Of a stretch of DNA of 64,000 nucleotides, positions 8,401 through 16,205 are shown in pieces (positions within the stretch are counted from its first letter, which is position 1; every line of letters begins with the position of its first letter). The stretch is from Sulfobacillus thermosulfidooxidans. Lineage in GTDB: Bacteria > Bacillota > Sulfobacillia > Sulfobacillales > Sulfobacillaceae. Where the stretch lies: assembly GCF_001280565.1 (NCBI RefSeq), contig NZ_LGRO01000001.1, positions 2,232,001 through 2,296,000 on the forward strand, read 5' to 3'. A program made the position numbers and the translations under genes. The notes beneath the pieces are model-generated. The model saw nothing but the letters and a program-made list of their open reading frames with translations, was not told the origin of the DNA and did no database searches.

Positions 8401-10056
8401 TCAAATAGGCCCCACCGGCGAGGTGGGGACTACGGAGGAACGGTCGGTCCATGCTGGTCGGGCCCGTCGCGGCGTGCGTACATGGGCGGGCAACGTCGTG
8501 GCCCACGGCAACAGGTCGGCCCATGTCGGGGGATCTTTCAGATCGCGGTGGGGCAACTGCTCCAACAGATATTGGAGGTAGGCGCGGGGATTGAGCCCAT
8601 TTTCTTTGGCCGTTTCCACGATACTGTAGATGACGGCACTCGCGCGTGCCCCCTTCGCGGTGTTGGCGAACAGCCAATTTTTTCGTCCGATGACGAAGGG
8701 CTTGATGCTCCGTTCCGCACGATTATTGTCGATGGCCAATCGGCCATCCTGCAGAAAGGTGGTGAGCGGTTGCCACTGATTCAGGCAATAGGTGACTGCC
8801 TTGCCCAAGAGACTCTTGGGCAAGATTACCCGGTTCTGGGCCCGGAGCCATCGGAGAAAGGCGGCCAAGATAGGGCGACTCCGCACCCGCCGCGCCTCAG
8901 TCCGTTGCTCGGGCGACAACGCCCGAATGTCGCGTTCCACCGCAAACAACCGATTACAAAAATCCAATCCTTGCCGGATCAGGTTCGGCCCGTCGCGGGC
9001 CTGAGCGGGTAGTCCCTCCAACGCTTCCTGAAATTTTCGCCGGGCGTGCGCCCAGCACCCCGCCAACGTCACCCCCTCCAGACTGTGGTATCCGCTGTAT
9101 CCATCCACCTGGAGATACCCCTGGAAACCGGTAAGAAAGGCCTTGGGATGCTCGCCGCTTCGCGATGGTTGATAGTCATAGAGCACGATAGCGGCGCCTC
9201 CCTCACCCCCCTCGTCCACGGGAGTCTCCCCCGTTCGGTATAACCAGAGATAGGACTTTTGATTGGCCGCCCGACCGGTTTCATGGATCACTTGCAGGGT
9301 CGTCTCGTCGGCCTGCAGAATCGACCGCTGCACCAGTTCCTGGTGGAGTACGTCCCACAGGGGTGCCAGCCACTGGTCGGCCCCGATCAGCACCCAATTG
9401 GCCATCGTTTGGCGTGACAGCCACACGCCCCGGCGTGCCCAGTCCTGTTCCTGGCGATAGAGAGGCACGCCCAAGACGTATTTGCTGTGCAAAATCTCCG
9501 TCAGCACGGACGCTGACAACAGGCTACCGGGGTATAAGCGAGGCGGTGCCGGCGCGGTGACGATCGGGACGGTGAGTGCCTCGCGCTCACAGGTGCGGCA
9601 GCTATAGACCCACTTCACGTGTTCGATTACGCGGAGTTGCTCGGGGACGAAGTCCAACTCCCGATGCACGTCTTCGCTCATGATATGCATCAGGCCATGA
9701 CCTTCGGGGCACTGTTGCTCCTCTTTGGGCAGCTCGTGGAGGATCCGAACCACCGGCAAACCTGCCAGATCGAGCTCCCGCTGACCCCGGTGCTTTTTCC
9801 GGCGATAGGTGATCACCTGGCCCTCCGCCTCGTCCACGGGATCGGGATCGTCGCCCGCGAGCATCTGGGCTTCATTAAAGAGGTTCAATTGGACCGGATC
9901 GGATCGCTCTTGGGACGCCCCAAAGCGGTGGTGAGTCAGCAGGCGCCATTGCGCCTGCCACCATTCCACCTGGCGGGTCAGTTCTGCAATGTGTAGGAGC
10001 AGGTGTTCGCGCTCCCGATCCCATTCGTCTTGCTTCTGAGTGATGTTGATGACCAT
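8401..10056 (-). CDS. tnpC: IS66 transposase TnpC
   Basis: DDE transposase that catalyses cut-and-paste or replicative movement of the IS. Order of parts: N-terminal leucine-zipper-like helix (LLLHIAELTRQVEWWQAQ), helix-turn-helix region with FGASQERS, Cys-rich zinc-binding segment (CPEGH then CRTCE), and the catalytic core with QADETTL (first Asp), YLQVDGYSGY (second Asp) and NNRAERSIKPF (Glu). The stop codon overlaps the left terminal repeat. I begin at ATG 10056 (MVINITQKQ); a TTG at 10113 would add 19 residues, and neither start has a clear SD. All catalytic residues are present. Confidence 0.92.
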   Translation of the reverse strand: MVINITQKQDEWDREREHLLLHIAELTRQVEWWQAQWRLLTHHRFGASQERSDPVQLNLFNEAQMLAGDDPDPVDEAEGQVITYRRKKHRGQRELDLAGLPVVRILHELPKEEQQCPEGHGLMHIMSEDVHRELDFVPEQLRVIEHVKWVYSCRTCEREALTVPIVTAPAPPRLYPGSLLSASVLTEILHSKYVLGVPLYRQEQDWARRGVWLSRQTMANWVLIGADQWLAPLWDVLHQELVQRSILQADETTLQVIHETGRAANQKSYLWLYRTGETPVDEGGEGGAAIVLYDYQPSRSGEHPKAFLTGFQGYLQVDGYSGYHSLEGVTLAGCWAHARRKFQEALEGLPAQARDGPNLIRQGLDFCNRLFAVERDIRALSPEQRTEARRVRSRPILAAFLRWLRAQNRVILPKSLLGKAVTYCLNQWQPLTTFLQDGRLAIDNNRAERSIKPFVIGRKNWLFANTAKGARASAVIYSIVETAKENGLNPRAYLQYLLEQLPHRDLKDPPTWADLLPWATTLPAHVRTPRRARPAWTDRSSVVPTSPVGPI

Positions 10057-10119
10057 AAAGACGTATTCGACATCGAGTGGCCAAACTCCTGGTCCCAAGC
10101 CGCCGTAAATCAAATATTT

Positions 10120-10476
10120 TTAGCCGACGCGCCGGCCCGCCATGGGCCGGTGGGCCAGCGGCTGATCCAGCGCGAGGCCATCCAAGAGCCATTGCAATTG
10201 GCGAACGGTGATGGCCTGCGTCGCAGTGTCTCCTACTGCGGGCCAGACGAATCGGCCACGTTCGAGCCGCCGGTAATGGAGCCAAAATCCGTTGTGGTCC
10301 CACTCGAGAATCTTGAGCTTGTCCCGACCGCGATTGCAGAACACAAAGAGCGCGGACCCCGTCGGGTTCTCGCCAAAGTGGAGTTGGACCAGGGTCGCGA
10401 GCCCGTCAATGGATTTCCGCAGATCTGTCACCCCACAGGCGAGATGCACCGATCGACTTCGATCCCCTAACCACAT
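10120..10476 (-). CDS. tnpB: IS66 accessory protein TnpB (Orf2)
   Basis: A 118-residue protein of the IS66 Orf2 family (DUF/PF05717 type), required for transposition in IS66 elements but of unresolved biochemistry. It is recognised by GVTDLRKSIDGLATLV, FVFCNRGRDKLKILEWDHNG and LHYRRLERGRFVWP. Its start overlaps the end of the upstream tnpA by about 10 nt, which points to translational coupling, and it is followed by tnpC. Unrelated to the IS605 TnpB nuclease that this element interrupts, despite the shared name. Confidence 0.93.
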   Translation of the reverse strand: MWLGDRSRSVHLACGVTDLRKSIDGLATLVQLHFGENPTGSALFVFCNRGRDKLKILEWDHNGFWLHYRRLERGRFVWPAVGDTATQAITVRQLQWLLDGLALDQPLAHRPMAGRRVG

Positions 10477-10781
10477 GACGCCACCGTCTGAATCACGGCT
10501 TGGAGCAACTGGGGATCGAAGCCGGTCGCCACATCGATTTCCACCGGCCCCACCCGGAGCCGCAGGGACGATACGTCCTGCGGGGTTGCAGTCAACGGAA
10601 CCCAGGAGGGTTCCGCTAGGGACTCGGGCGGTCGCCCGAGTTTTCTATACCAATAGCTCACTCGATCCTCACTGAGGCCTTGTTCCGCCGCCCAGCGACG
10701 CTGCGTCATTCCACTCGCGCGAAACGCCTCAATTCGAGATGCCCATTCACGGGCTCGATGTTCACGTTCTATCTTCGTCAT
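10467..10781 (-). CDS. tnpA: IS66 accessory protein TnpA (Orf1)
   Basis: A 104-residue helix-turn-helix protein of the IS66 Orf1 type, first gene of the element. The N-terminal part (EWASRIEAFRASGMTQRRWA then AEQGLSEDRVSYWYRKLGR) is a transposase-8/IS3-like HTH that probably binds the element ends. The ATG at 10781 follows GGGGG by about 8 nt; a longer frame to 10814 has no better signal. The C-terminal third contains the usual short beta segment (LRLRVGPVEIDVATGF). Confidence 0.9.
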   Translation of the reverse strand: MTKIEREHRAREWASRIEAFRASGMTQRRWAAEQGLSEDRVSYWYRKLGRPPESLAEPSWVPLTATPQDVSSLRLRVGPVEIDVATGFDPQLLQAVIQTVASCG

Positions 10782-10864
10782 CGTTAAGACCCCCTTGTCT
10801 TGCTCTAGGGACATTATCCCGAAGATAGCCAGGACAGACTAGGTGTGACCTATTTGACGCTTAC

Positions 10865-10872
10865 TCCAAAAA
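10865..10872. repeat. right copy of IS66 target-site duplication (TCCAAAAA)
   Basis: Directly follows the right terminal repeat (ends ...CGCTTAC at 10864) and is identical to 8386-8393. Confidence 0.95.
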
Positions 10873-11616
10873 GAGCGGATACAAAAAAGCCGCCGCCAGC
10901 GGGCAAAGTGGCAGCGACGGTCGGCGCGGCGACAAAAAGGCTCCCGGAATCAAAAGAAAGCCTATCGAAAAGTTGCCCTGTATGCGCGCTATGAAGCTAA
11001 TGTCCGATGGGATTACGCACACCAAACGAGCCATCGATTGGTGGCTAGCGACGAAGCCGATATTATGGTTTTCGAAGATTTGGCGATCTCCCACATAACC
11101 CGCCGTCTGAAGCCCCGGAAGGATGAACACGGACGCTGGGGGCGGAACGGCGCTCGGGCGAAGGCCGGGTTAAACCGCGCGATTTTATCGTCCGCTTGGG
11201 GACAAGTGGTAAAATTTACGGAATACAAGGCACTGCGGACGGAAAAGTTGGTGATTCTGGTTCCACCGGCGTACAGTTCACAGACGTGTGCCGTTTGCGG
11301 TCACGTATCCCCGGACAACCGGCCAAGCCAGGCTGAGTTCGTCTGTCTCCGCTGTGGACACGCAGACAACGCGGACCACAACGCAGCCGTTGTCATTGCT
11401 GCACGTGGTGTTCAGAAACTGTTATCGGGAGAACCGCTGACCAAACCCCGCAGAAAAACTCGTATTTTTCGTTCTCTAGGGCCGGAACGGTCCGAAGTCA
11501 CGCCTGGGGAGATCAGCGTAAGACGTCTGGGGCCAACGGCCCCGGCGCAGCGATCCATGAGCCAGGAACTTCCGGGAGCGATCCCGGAACCCCCCGCCTC
11601 AACCCGCGAGGGTTAG
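10873..11616 (+). pseudogene. tnpB: TnpB nuclease gene, 3' part (split by IS66)
   Basis: Continuation of the gene broken at 8393. Removing the IS and one duplication copy joins ...RPIQK to ERIQKSRRQRAKWQRR in frame without loss. This part contains the arginine-rich bridge region, the second RuvC motif IMVFEDLAI (Glu), the treble-clef zinc finger CAVCGH...CLRCGH and the third RuvC Asp in NADHNAA. All three catalytic acids and four Cys are intact, so the enzyme was probably functional before IS66 arrived. The last 70 codons run into the hairpin-rich right end, as expected where tnpB overlaps its guide RNA. Confidence 0.85.
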
Positions 11617-11632
11617 GCGGCGGGAGAGTTCA
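11529..11632 (+). ncRNA. candidate omega (reRNA) scaffold and IS605 right end
   Basis: Three hairpins follow in series: GGGGCC-AAC-GGCCCC (11529-11543), TTCCGGGA-GCGA-TCCCGGAA (11570-11589) and a two-part stem CCGCCT...AGGCGG enclosing AACCC-GCGA-GGGTT (11594-11620). The last two share a GCGA loop. In IS605 elements the guide RNA of TnpB is made from the 3' end of tnpB through the right end, with the guide taken from flanking DNA; position and structure fit. Expression is inferred. Confidence 0.5.
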
Positions 11633-11667
11633 TGACGATTTTATTTATCGAAAGAGGATAGAGACTG

Positions 11668-12240
11668 TTGCAATGGATTCGTTATTTTTATCATGACCTG
11701 TACGCATTACGGCCTTTGCTGCCAAGCGATGCGTCACAAAGACTCGCATTTTTCTTAAAAAATCGGTCCTTTCTTGAACCTTATATGCCCCTATTGCACG
11801 AGTCCGAGTTCACCTTGGCGCATCAATTAGAGGTGCTGACCAAGGGATATCGTGATATGCAAGAGGACCGTCGCTATCTCTTAGGCATTTTTCCAGCCGG
11901 GGATTTAGATGAAGGGCCTTTACTCGGTTATGTCAATCTCAATAATGTAATCCGGGGTGTTTTTCACAATTGTGACATGGGTTACGCCATCGATTATGAT
12001 CTGAGAAACCAGGGAGTTATGACGGCCGCTGTGAAAGAAGCCATAGATTTTGCTTTTAATGACATCAACCTTCACCGGATTCAAGTTGCCATTATCCCAA
12101 CCAATACACCGTCATTACGGGTAGCGGAGAAAACGGGATTTCGTCTGATTGGATTGTCTCCCCAGTATTTGAAAATCCACGGCGTATGGCAAGATCATCT
12201 GCTTTTAGCCCAAGTCTGCCCAGAGATTCAGCCATATTAG
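11668..12240 (+). CDS. GNAT N-acetyltransferase (RimJ/RimL-like)
   Basis: Acetyl-CoA-dependent N-acetyltransferase, probably acting on a protein N terminus or small amine. The 190-residue protein shows the RimJ-type pattern: LRPLLPSDASQRLAFF near the start, an MGYAIDYDLRNQGVMTAAV stretch that covers beta-4 and the acetyl-CoA loop, and NTPSLRVAEKTGFRLIG near the end, where the Asn and the KTGF motif are diagnostic. Start is TTG 11668 behind an AGAGGAT SD. It lies just outside the IS605 right end and transcribes away from it; no operon partner. Confidence 0.85.
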   Translation: MQWIRYFYHDLYALRPLLPSDASQRLAFFLKNRSFLEPYMPLLHESEFTLAHQLEVLTKGYRDMQEDRRYLLGIFPAGDLDEGPLLGYVNLNNVIRGVFHNCDMGYAIDYDLRNQGVMTAAVKEAIDFAFNDINLHRIQVAIIPTNTPSLRVAEKTGFRLIGLSPQYLKIHGVWQDHLLLAQVCPEIQPY

Positions 12241-12259
12241 CTTTTACAGCATGACGCTT

Positions 12260-13000
12260 CTAGGAGAATATCCATGATGGCTGAAACACTTTGGGGGAAA
12301 TCTCTTCAGAGAGGTGCCGTTCGGTAACGGTCAATTTCCAAAGGGGTTGTCCCGCGGCGAATCCTGCAAAACGCCAAGGCCACCCGGTGCCTTTATCAAT
12401 CCAGCATTCTAACACCTCACCGGTGTGAAATAAGGAATAGATGGTTGTGGATAGATGTGCGGAGTTATCCACACTAGGCAGGGCTTGTCCATGCCAAAAG
12501 GGGCGAGCATCAATCATGATCTCATCAAGATAAGTCCAATTCATGGTTTCAATAGCAGTTATCGGATCAATCCATGGCCATTTCTGCGCGTTTTCCCGTG
12601 CGTTTTCTCCGCCTATGCCGCTTAATAGCGGGACTTTTGTGGAGAACTGCTGGCCGTGGGTAATGGCCACAGGAGTATTGGACTGTTCCTTGTAATTTTG
12701 TGGCAGAGACCGGTAGGACCACCACTGGGTTTGATGGATTAATAACCCGCTAATGACTTGCGTGGAATCGTCGACGAGACATTCGTGGCGCCACAAGTCT
12801 GGTGCTTGCCACCATGATCGCCAGAGTTGCCCATGCCATTCACCAGGCCCTAAATCATAGGAAATCCCTAGTTGATGCTGATTCCAAGCGCGTATACGTC
12901 CGGTATGTTCTTTAAGCTCTGCTGTAACTATTTGCGTAGCATGTTGGTCGAATAGAGTATGCATTATGGCCAATAATGAGTGAAATGATGAATCCGTCAC
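12260..13000 (-). CDS. hypothetical protein (246 aa), Trp-rich
   Basis: Family not recognised. The GTG start at 13000 follows GGGAG by about 8 nt. The protein is soluble with no signal peptide, is unusually rich in Trp (for example LWRSWWQAPDLW and HQTQWWSY), and its N-terminal pattern (VTAELKEHTGRIRAWN) is reminiscent of LolA-type beta sheets, which is only a guess. It converges on the acetyltransferase gene. A perfect DnaA box (TTATCCACA, 12465-12473) lies inside the coding sequence, close to the box-rich region upstream of its start. Confidence 0.7.
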   Translation of the reverse strand: MTDSSFHSLLAIMHTLFDQHATQIVTAELKEHTGRIRAWNQHQLGISYDLGPGEWHGQLWRSWWQAPDLWRHECLVDDSTQVISGLLIHQTQWWSYRSLPQNYKEQSNTPVAITHGQQFSTKVPLLSGIGGENARENAQKWPWIDPITAIETMNWTYLDEIMIDARPFWHGQALPSVDNSAHLSTTIYSLFHTGEVLECWIDKGTGWPWRFAGFAAGQPLWKLTVTERHLSEEISPKVFQPSWIFS

Positions 13001-13967
13001 GAATAAGCTCCCTTAAGGCAAATATCATAACGTCCCTTCCATATCGATAGGTCCTCGTTATGGTAACGCCAGATCAATTATTGTGTCTTTCTCATGATAC
13101 CAAATCTTTGCAATAAACATGGCAGTTTCATAGAAGAAGCAATATAACGCACCAAAGTCTCGCAATGCCAGGTGTTGCGAGAAAAGTTGGGGATAACTTG
13201 TTCACTGTGTAATTATGACTGGTTTTATCTCATGTCTTGAAAGGGATTACGCGGCGAATTTCTGGATGACTTAGTATGTGAAAAGAGTTTTTATCGAATT
13301 TGTGGCGCTTGATTCTGTCGGATTAAAGAAGATTATGGGCTATTGTGATAAGAATGGATGAATCTGTCGAATAGATTAGAATCGTGATTTATCCTCAGAT
13401 TTGTTCACAATTTGTGGATAACATGGTGACAAATCGTGAACAATCTTGTCGAATCCACAAAATGCGCGTGAAATCAAGCATAGAAATCCACAATTAATCC
13501 ACAAAACGACCAAATCTGTGGATTATCTGTTAATGACAGACTAGTGAGAACTGCATGGCTTCCCTCTGAAAGCCCAATCTATGAGGTTTTTGAAATTCCA
13601 CATTGACCATTCTTATGAACTCAATGCGCTTAAGATGATTGTGGCAGATTTGGCATGTGAATTTGAATATGTCAGAACATGGAGTCAAGGGTCGGTACAG
13701 GGGCCAATAGCGAAACGCTAGCCATTCACTCTCTAGTCATCCAGTAAAGGGTGCAGAAGAGCAGAATCTACAGGAATGGTCCACGGTATGAAATCCTCTC
13801 GGGGTGTGCTGGGGCATTATAGTGCTCTTGCCTCACGGTTACCTATGGGGTCTTTCTTAACAAGCTGAAAAATTCTTATGACAATAATGCATCCAAGCGC
13901 ATCCTAACTCACGTAAATCTATATGCAAAGCGTTATGAAGAGACTTTAGAGGTGAAGGTGACGATCT
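13001..13967. other. 967-bp intergenic region, AT-rich, with DnaA-box-like cluster
   Basis: No convincing gene. The left half (13188-13525) holds the DnaA-box-like sites listed separately plus short degenerate repeats around ATCGTGA and GTCGAAT. The right half (13600-13960) contains the leader of the 13968 gene; I looked for a known riboswitch there (c-di-GMP, c-di-AMP, purine) and found none. Confidence 0.6.
13188..13525. other. cluster of DnaA-box-like sites (origin-like region)
   Basis: One exact DnaA box, TGTGGATAA, at 13413-13421, and four with a single mismatch: TGGGGATAA 13188-13196, TTATCCTCA 13389-13397, TAATCCACA 13495-13503, TGTGGATTA 13517-13525. Two weaker AATCCACA cores lie at 13452-13459 and 13485-13493. 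A further exact box (12465-12473) and a one-mismatch box (12446-12454) lie in the adjacent gene. The surroundings are AT-rich. No dnaA, dnaN or plasmid rep gene is visible nearby, so a role in initiation or DnaA titration is inference. Confidence 0.45.
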
Positions 13968-15041
13968 ATGCAGACAAAACACGTTGTTGCGTTAAGTGCT
14001 GCGGCAACACTATTAGCTTTAACGATTCCAACTGGTCTAAGTTTCGCGGCTTCCGCACCAGATTTTACCCAAGATGGGTTTCCTACGGTAGTGAAAACAA
14101 TTACCGTAACCCCAACTGCGGCCGCAACGATTAAAGCTGGAGATATTACGATTTCCATTCCCGCGGGGACTTTCTCGCAACCGGTCAACTTTAGTCTATT
14201 AGAAGGTCCGGTATCCAAAATTGCGATGAATGAACCTGCTGGCATGCAAACTTTTGCCGACTTTGCCTTTAAGGTCACCGAGACATCGAATAATACCTTA
14301 GTGACAACCTTTAATAAGCCGGTGATTTTCTCAATTACCAATCCAGCTGTGAATGCGGACACGGAATACTACGACATCAGCCCTTCCGGCCAATATGCTT
14401 TAAATCCTATTCCGGCAACGATTAGTGGGACAACGTTGTCTCACGCAATTAAGGCAGACACGGTGGCTTGGGCAGTGGCGGATCCTACTGTTCCCGACTT
14501 TACACAACATGGGTTTACCAACGTGATCGCTAAAACCACATTCACGCCAGGACAAGCGACCAGTGTCTCAGCCAATGGAATTACCGTGGATATTCCGGCT
14601 AACACCTTTAGCACACCCGTGACTTTCGAGTTACTCCAAGGTCCTATTGCCAATTTCACGGCGGCAGCTCCAAGCTCTCAGGCACCTGTCACCGATTTTG
14701 CGTTCAAAGTGATTAATAATCAAACGGGGGCTCTTGTTGGGAAGTTCAACGCGGCAGTGGTTGCTAAGATCACCAACAGTCAAATCAATAGTGCGTCGAA
14801 ATATTGGGATATTACTCCGAATGGAACCTACCAAGCCAACCCGATTGCTCCAACCATAATGGGAGATACCTTAAGTCATCCAATTGATGCGGCCGCAGTC
14901 GGTTGGGTTATCACGTCGCCTGCCGTGCACCAAGCCACCAGTCCCGTAACGGGATTGCCGATTGCGCCGATTCTTGGCGGCGGTGCGGTGATGGTGCTTG
15001 CGGGATTATATCTCGTTGTTCGGAAAGGTGCTGTCCACTAA
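13968..15041 (+). CDS. secreted two-repeat protein with C-terminal wall/membrane anchor
   Basis: Signal peptide at residues 1-28 (MQTKHVV...LSFAA), then two homologous beta-rich repeats of about 145 residues (starting PDFTQDGFPTVVKTITVTP and PDFTQHGFTNVIAKTTFTP), each containing an IPA(G/N)TFS-P-V motif and a DI(S/T)P(S/N)G.Y..NPI motif. The C terminus is sorting-signal-like: SPVTGLP, a 20-residue hydrophobic helix, then VRKGAVH. The sortase gene begins 1 bp after its stop codon, so this is presumably its substrate, with a motif differing from LPxTG. ATG 13968 has AAGGTGA 8 nt upstream. Ligand or role unknown; probably a cell-surface component. Confidence 0.8.
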   Translation: MQTKHVVALSAAATLLALTIPTGLSFAASAPDFTQDGFPTVVKTITVTPTAAATIKAGDITISIPAGTFSQPVNFSLLEGPVSKIAMNEPAGMQTFADFAFKVTETSNNTLVTTFNKPVIFSITNPAVNADTEYYDISPSGQYALNPIPATISGTTLSHAIKADTVAWAVADPTVPDFTQHGFTNVIAKTTFTPGQATSVSANGITVDIPANTFSTPVTFELLQGPIANFTAAAPSSQAPVTDFAFKVINNQTGALVGKFNAAVVAKITNSQINSASKYWDITPNGTYQANPIAPTIMGDTLSHPIDAAAVGWVITSPAVHQATSPVTGLPIAPILGGGAVMVLAGLYLVVRKGAVH

Positions 15042-15042
15042 C

Positions 15043-16122
15043 ATGAGGCAGCGTCTTTGGGGCGCGGGACTCATCGTTTTAGGGGGGCTCTTGCTATTGA
15101 GCCCCCTGCTTCTTCACGTTTATGATCGTGTGACCCAAAACGCATTACTGGTGGAAGCGCCGCATCCTATGTTGGTTAAGAGTCGCCACGTTGATCTTAA
15201 ACCCGCGGCTTTAGAGCCGGAGCCACCTCTTGGGACTGTAATTGGGACGATTAATATTCCCGCTATTCATGTGAATGCGGCCGTAGTTCAAGGGACAACA
15301 GATAGCCTGTTGCTCGGAGCCCCCGGTCATTTTATGGGTTCGGTACTGCCTGGAGAAAGTGGCCTAAGTGTGATTGCAGCGCATAATGCCACCTATTTTC
15401 ATTTTTTAAACCGTTTGACCCCGCAAGATCCGATTATCGTAACAACACAACAAGGCCAATTTATCTTTAAAGAAACCACGCAAGCGATTTGGCCTGCCAA
15501 TGCCAATTTACCGGATTCTTCGGCTCCGACATTGGCCTTAGAAGCGTGTTATCCTCTTAATGCTTTATATCTCACTTCAAAACGTGATATTGTGTTTGCC
15601 AAATTGGTAAAAGAACGGCCTGCTCGCACGTTTGCCTCTCCAAAGACGTTAACAACGGGAAGTTATTACGCGCATATGGACCCTGTGATTGCCCAACAAT
15701 ACAATTTGCATTTAGCCGATAATAACCTACCGCAAGGAACTTTAACTTATCGCAGTTATGCTTCACCCAATGTCTATAGGGAGTTTGTGACCTCTGAAAA
15801 ACCGCTTGAGCTGGTGTCACAAGCCGTTCACATGATTTTGGCATATCAAGATACCAGTCAGCATGGACAAAAACATTTGTTGCAGAGTTTATTTCTTCCA
15901 GGTCAAGCCCCGGGGGTGAATCCTTTTTGGAACGCAACCTCGGTGCAATATATTGACCGGGTCAATTACCAGATCACCTTAAATGCACAAGGAATTGCCA
16001 CGGCCGTAACGGTCAATGCTCCTAATGTGCTGGTGGACACTCATCATGTCGCTATAAGTTGGCAGATCACTATAATCCAGCATGAATTATATTTGGACGA
16101 GGTGATGGTTCAAAACGTCTAA
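15043..16122 (+). CDS. sortase with long C-terminal extension
   Basis: Sortases are membrane cysteine transpeptidases that anchor surface proteins. An N-terminal transmembrane helix (residues about 5-25) is followed by a sortase domain: GTINIPAIHVNAAVVQGT, the catalytic His in IAAHN, the Cys in LALEACYPL and the Arg in TSKRDIVFA. The spacing resembles class C/D enzymes. After about residue 200 there is an additional 160-residue domain I do not recognise. The gene lies 1 bp downstream of a protein with a C-terminal sorting-like signal, so the two form a substrate-enzyme pair. ATG 15043 is the start (MRQRLWGAG). Confidence 0.85.
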   Translation: MRQRLWGAGLIVLGGLLLLSPLLLHVYDRVTQNALLVEAPHPMLVKSRHVDLKPAALEPEPPLGTVIGTINIPAIHVNAAVVQGTTDSLLLGAPGHFMGSVLPGESGLSVIAAHNATYFHFLNRLTPQDPIIVTTQQGQFIFKETTQAIWPANANLPDSSAPTLALEACYPLNALYLTSKRDIVFAKLVKERPARTFASPKTLTTGSYYAHMDPVIAQQYNLHLADNNLPQGTLTYRSYASPNVYREFVTSEKPLELVSQAVHMILAYQDTSQHGQKHLLQSLFLPGQAPGVNPFWNATSVQYIDRVNYQITLNAQGIATAVTVNAPNVLVDTHHVAISWQITIIQHELYLDEVMVQNV

Positions 16123-16205
16123 AATCCCCGAAACTTGAGTCCACGGTGGACGCCGATTAATTTAGCGCATACACTAAAGACGATAATGTTGGTGGAGGGA
16201 TGCGG

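Larger units (their letters stand above)
8394..10864 (-). mobile_element. IS66-family insertion sequence, complete (2471 bp)
   Basis: The ends carry the inverted repeat GTAAGCGTCAAATAGG; the GTAAGCG start is typical of IS66. Perfect TCCAAAAA duplications flank it. Inside, on the minus strand, lie the three standard genes in order tnpA, tnpB, tnpC, all open. A GC-rich hairpin (CCCCACC...GGTGGGG, about 8410-8427) sits just inside the left end. The body is visibly GC-richer than the surrounding chromosome, which fits recent arrival. The insertion splits the TnpB gene between its first and second RuvC motifs. Confidence 0.95.
7385..11632 (+). mobile_element. IS200/IS605-family element, interrupted by IS66
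   Basis: The element consists of a decayed tnpA on the minus strand, a tnpB on the plus strand and a palindromic right end. Without the IS66 insertion it would be about 1.77 kb. The right end is placed just after the hairpin at 11594-11620, followed by GAGAGTTCA, a typical IS605-group right end. The left end is less certain; a TTGAC at about 7377-7382 next to a small palindrome (TTTTGTCAAAA) is a plausible target/left-end junction. Such elements insert without target duplication, and none was found. Confidence 0.7.

Noticed and set aside
13601-13967. Possible second c-di-GMP or other riboswitch before the two-repeat surface protein
   Set aside because: Short GC-rich blocks occur but the ordered conserved GEMM, ydaO or purine blocks are missing.
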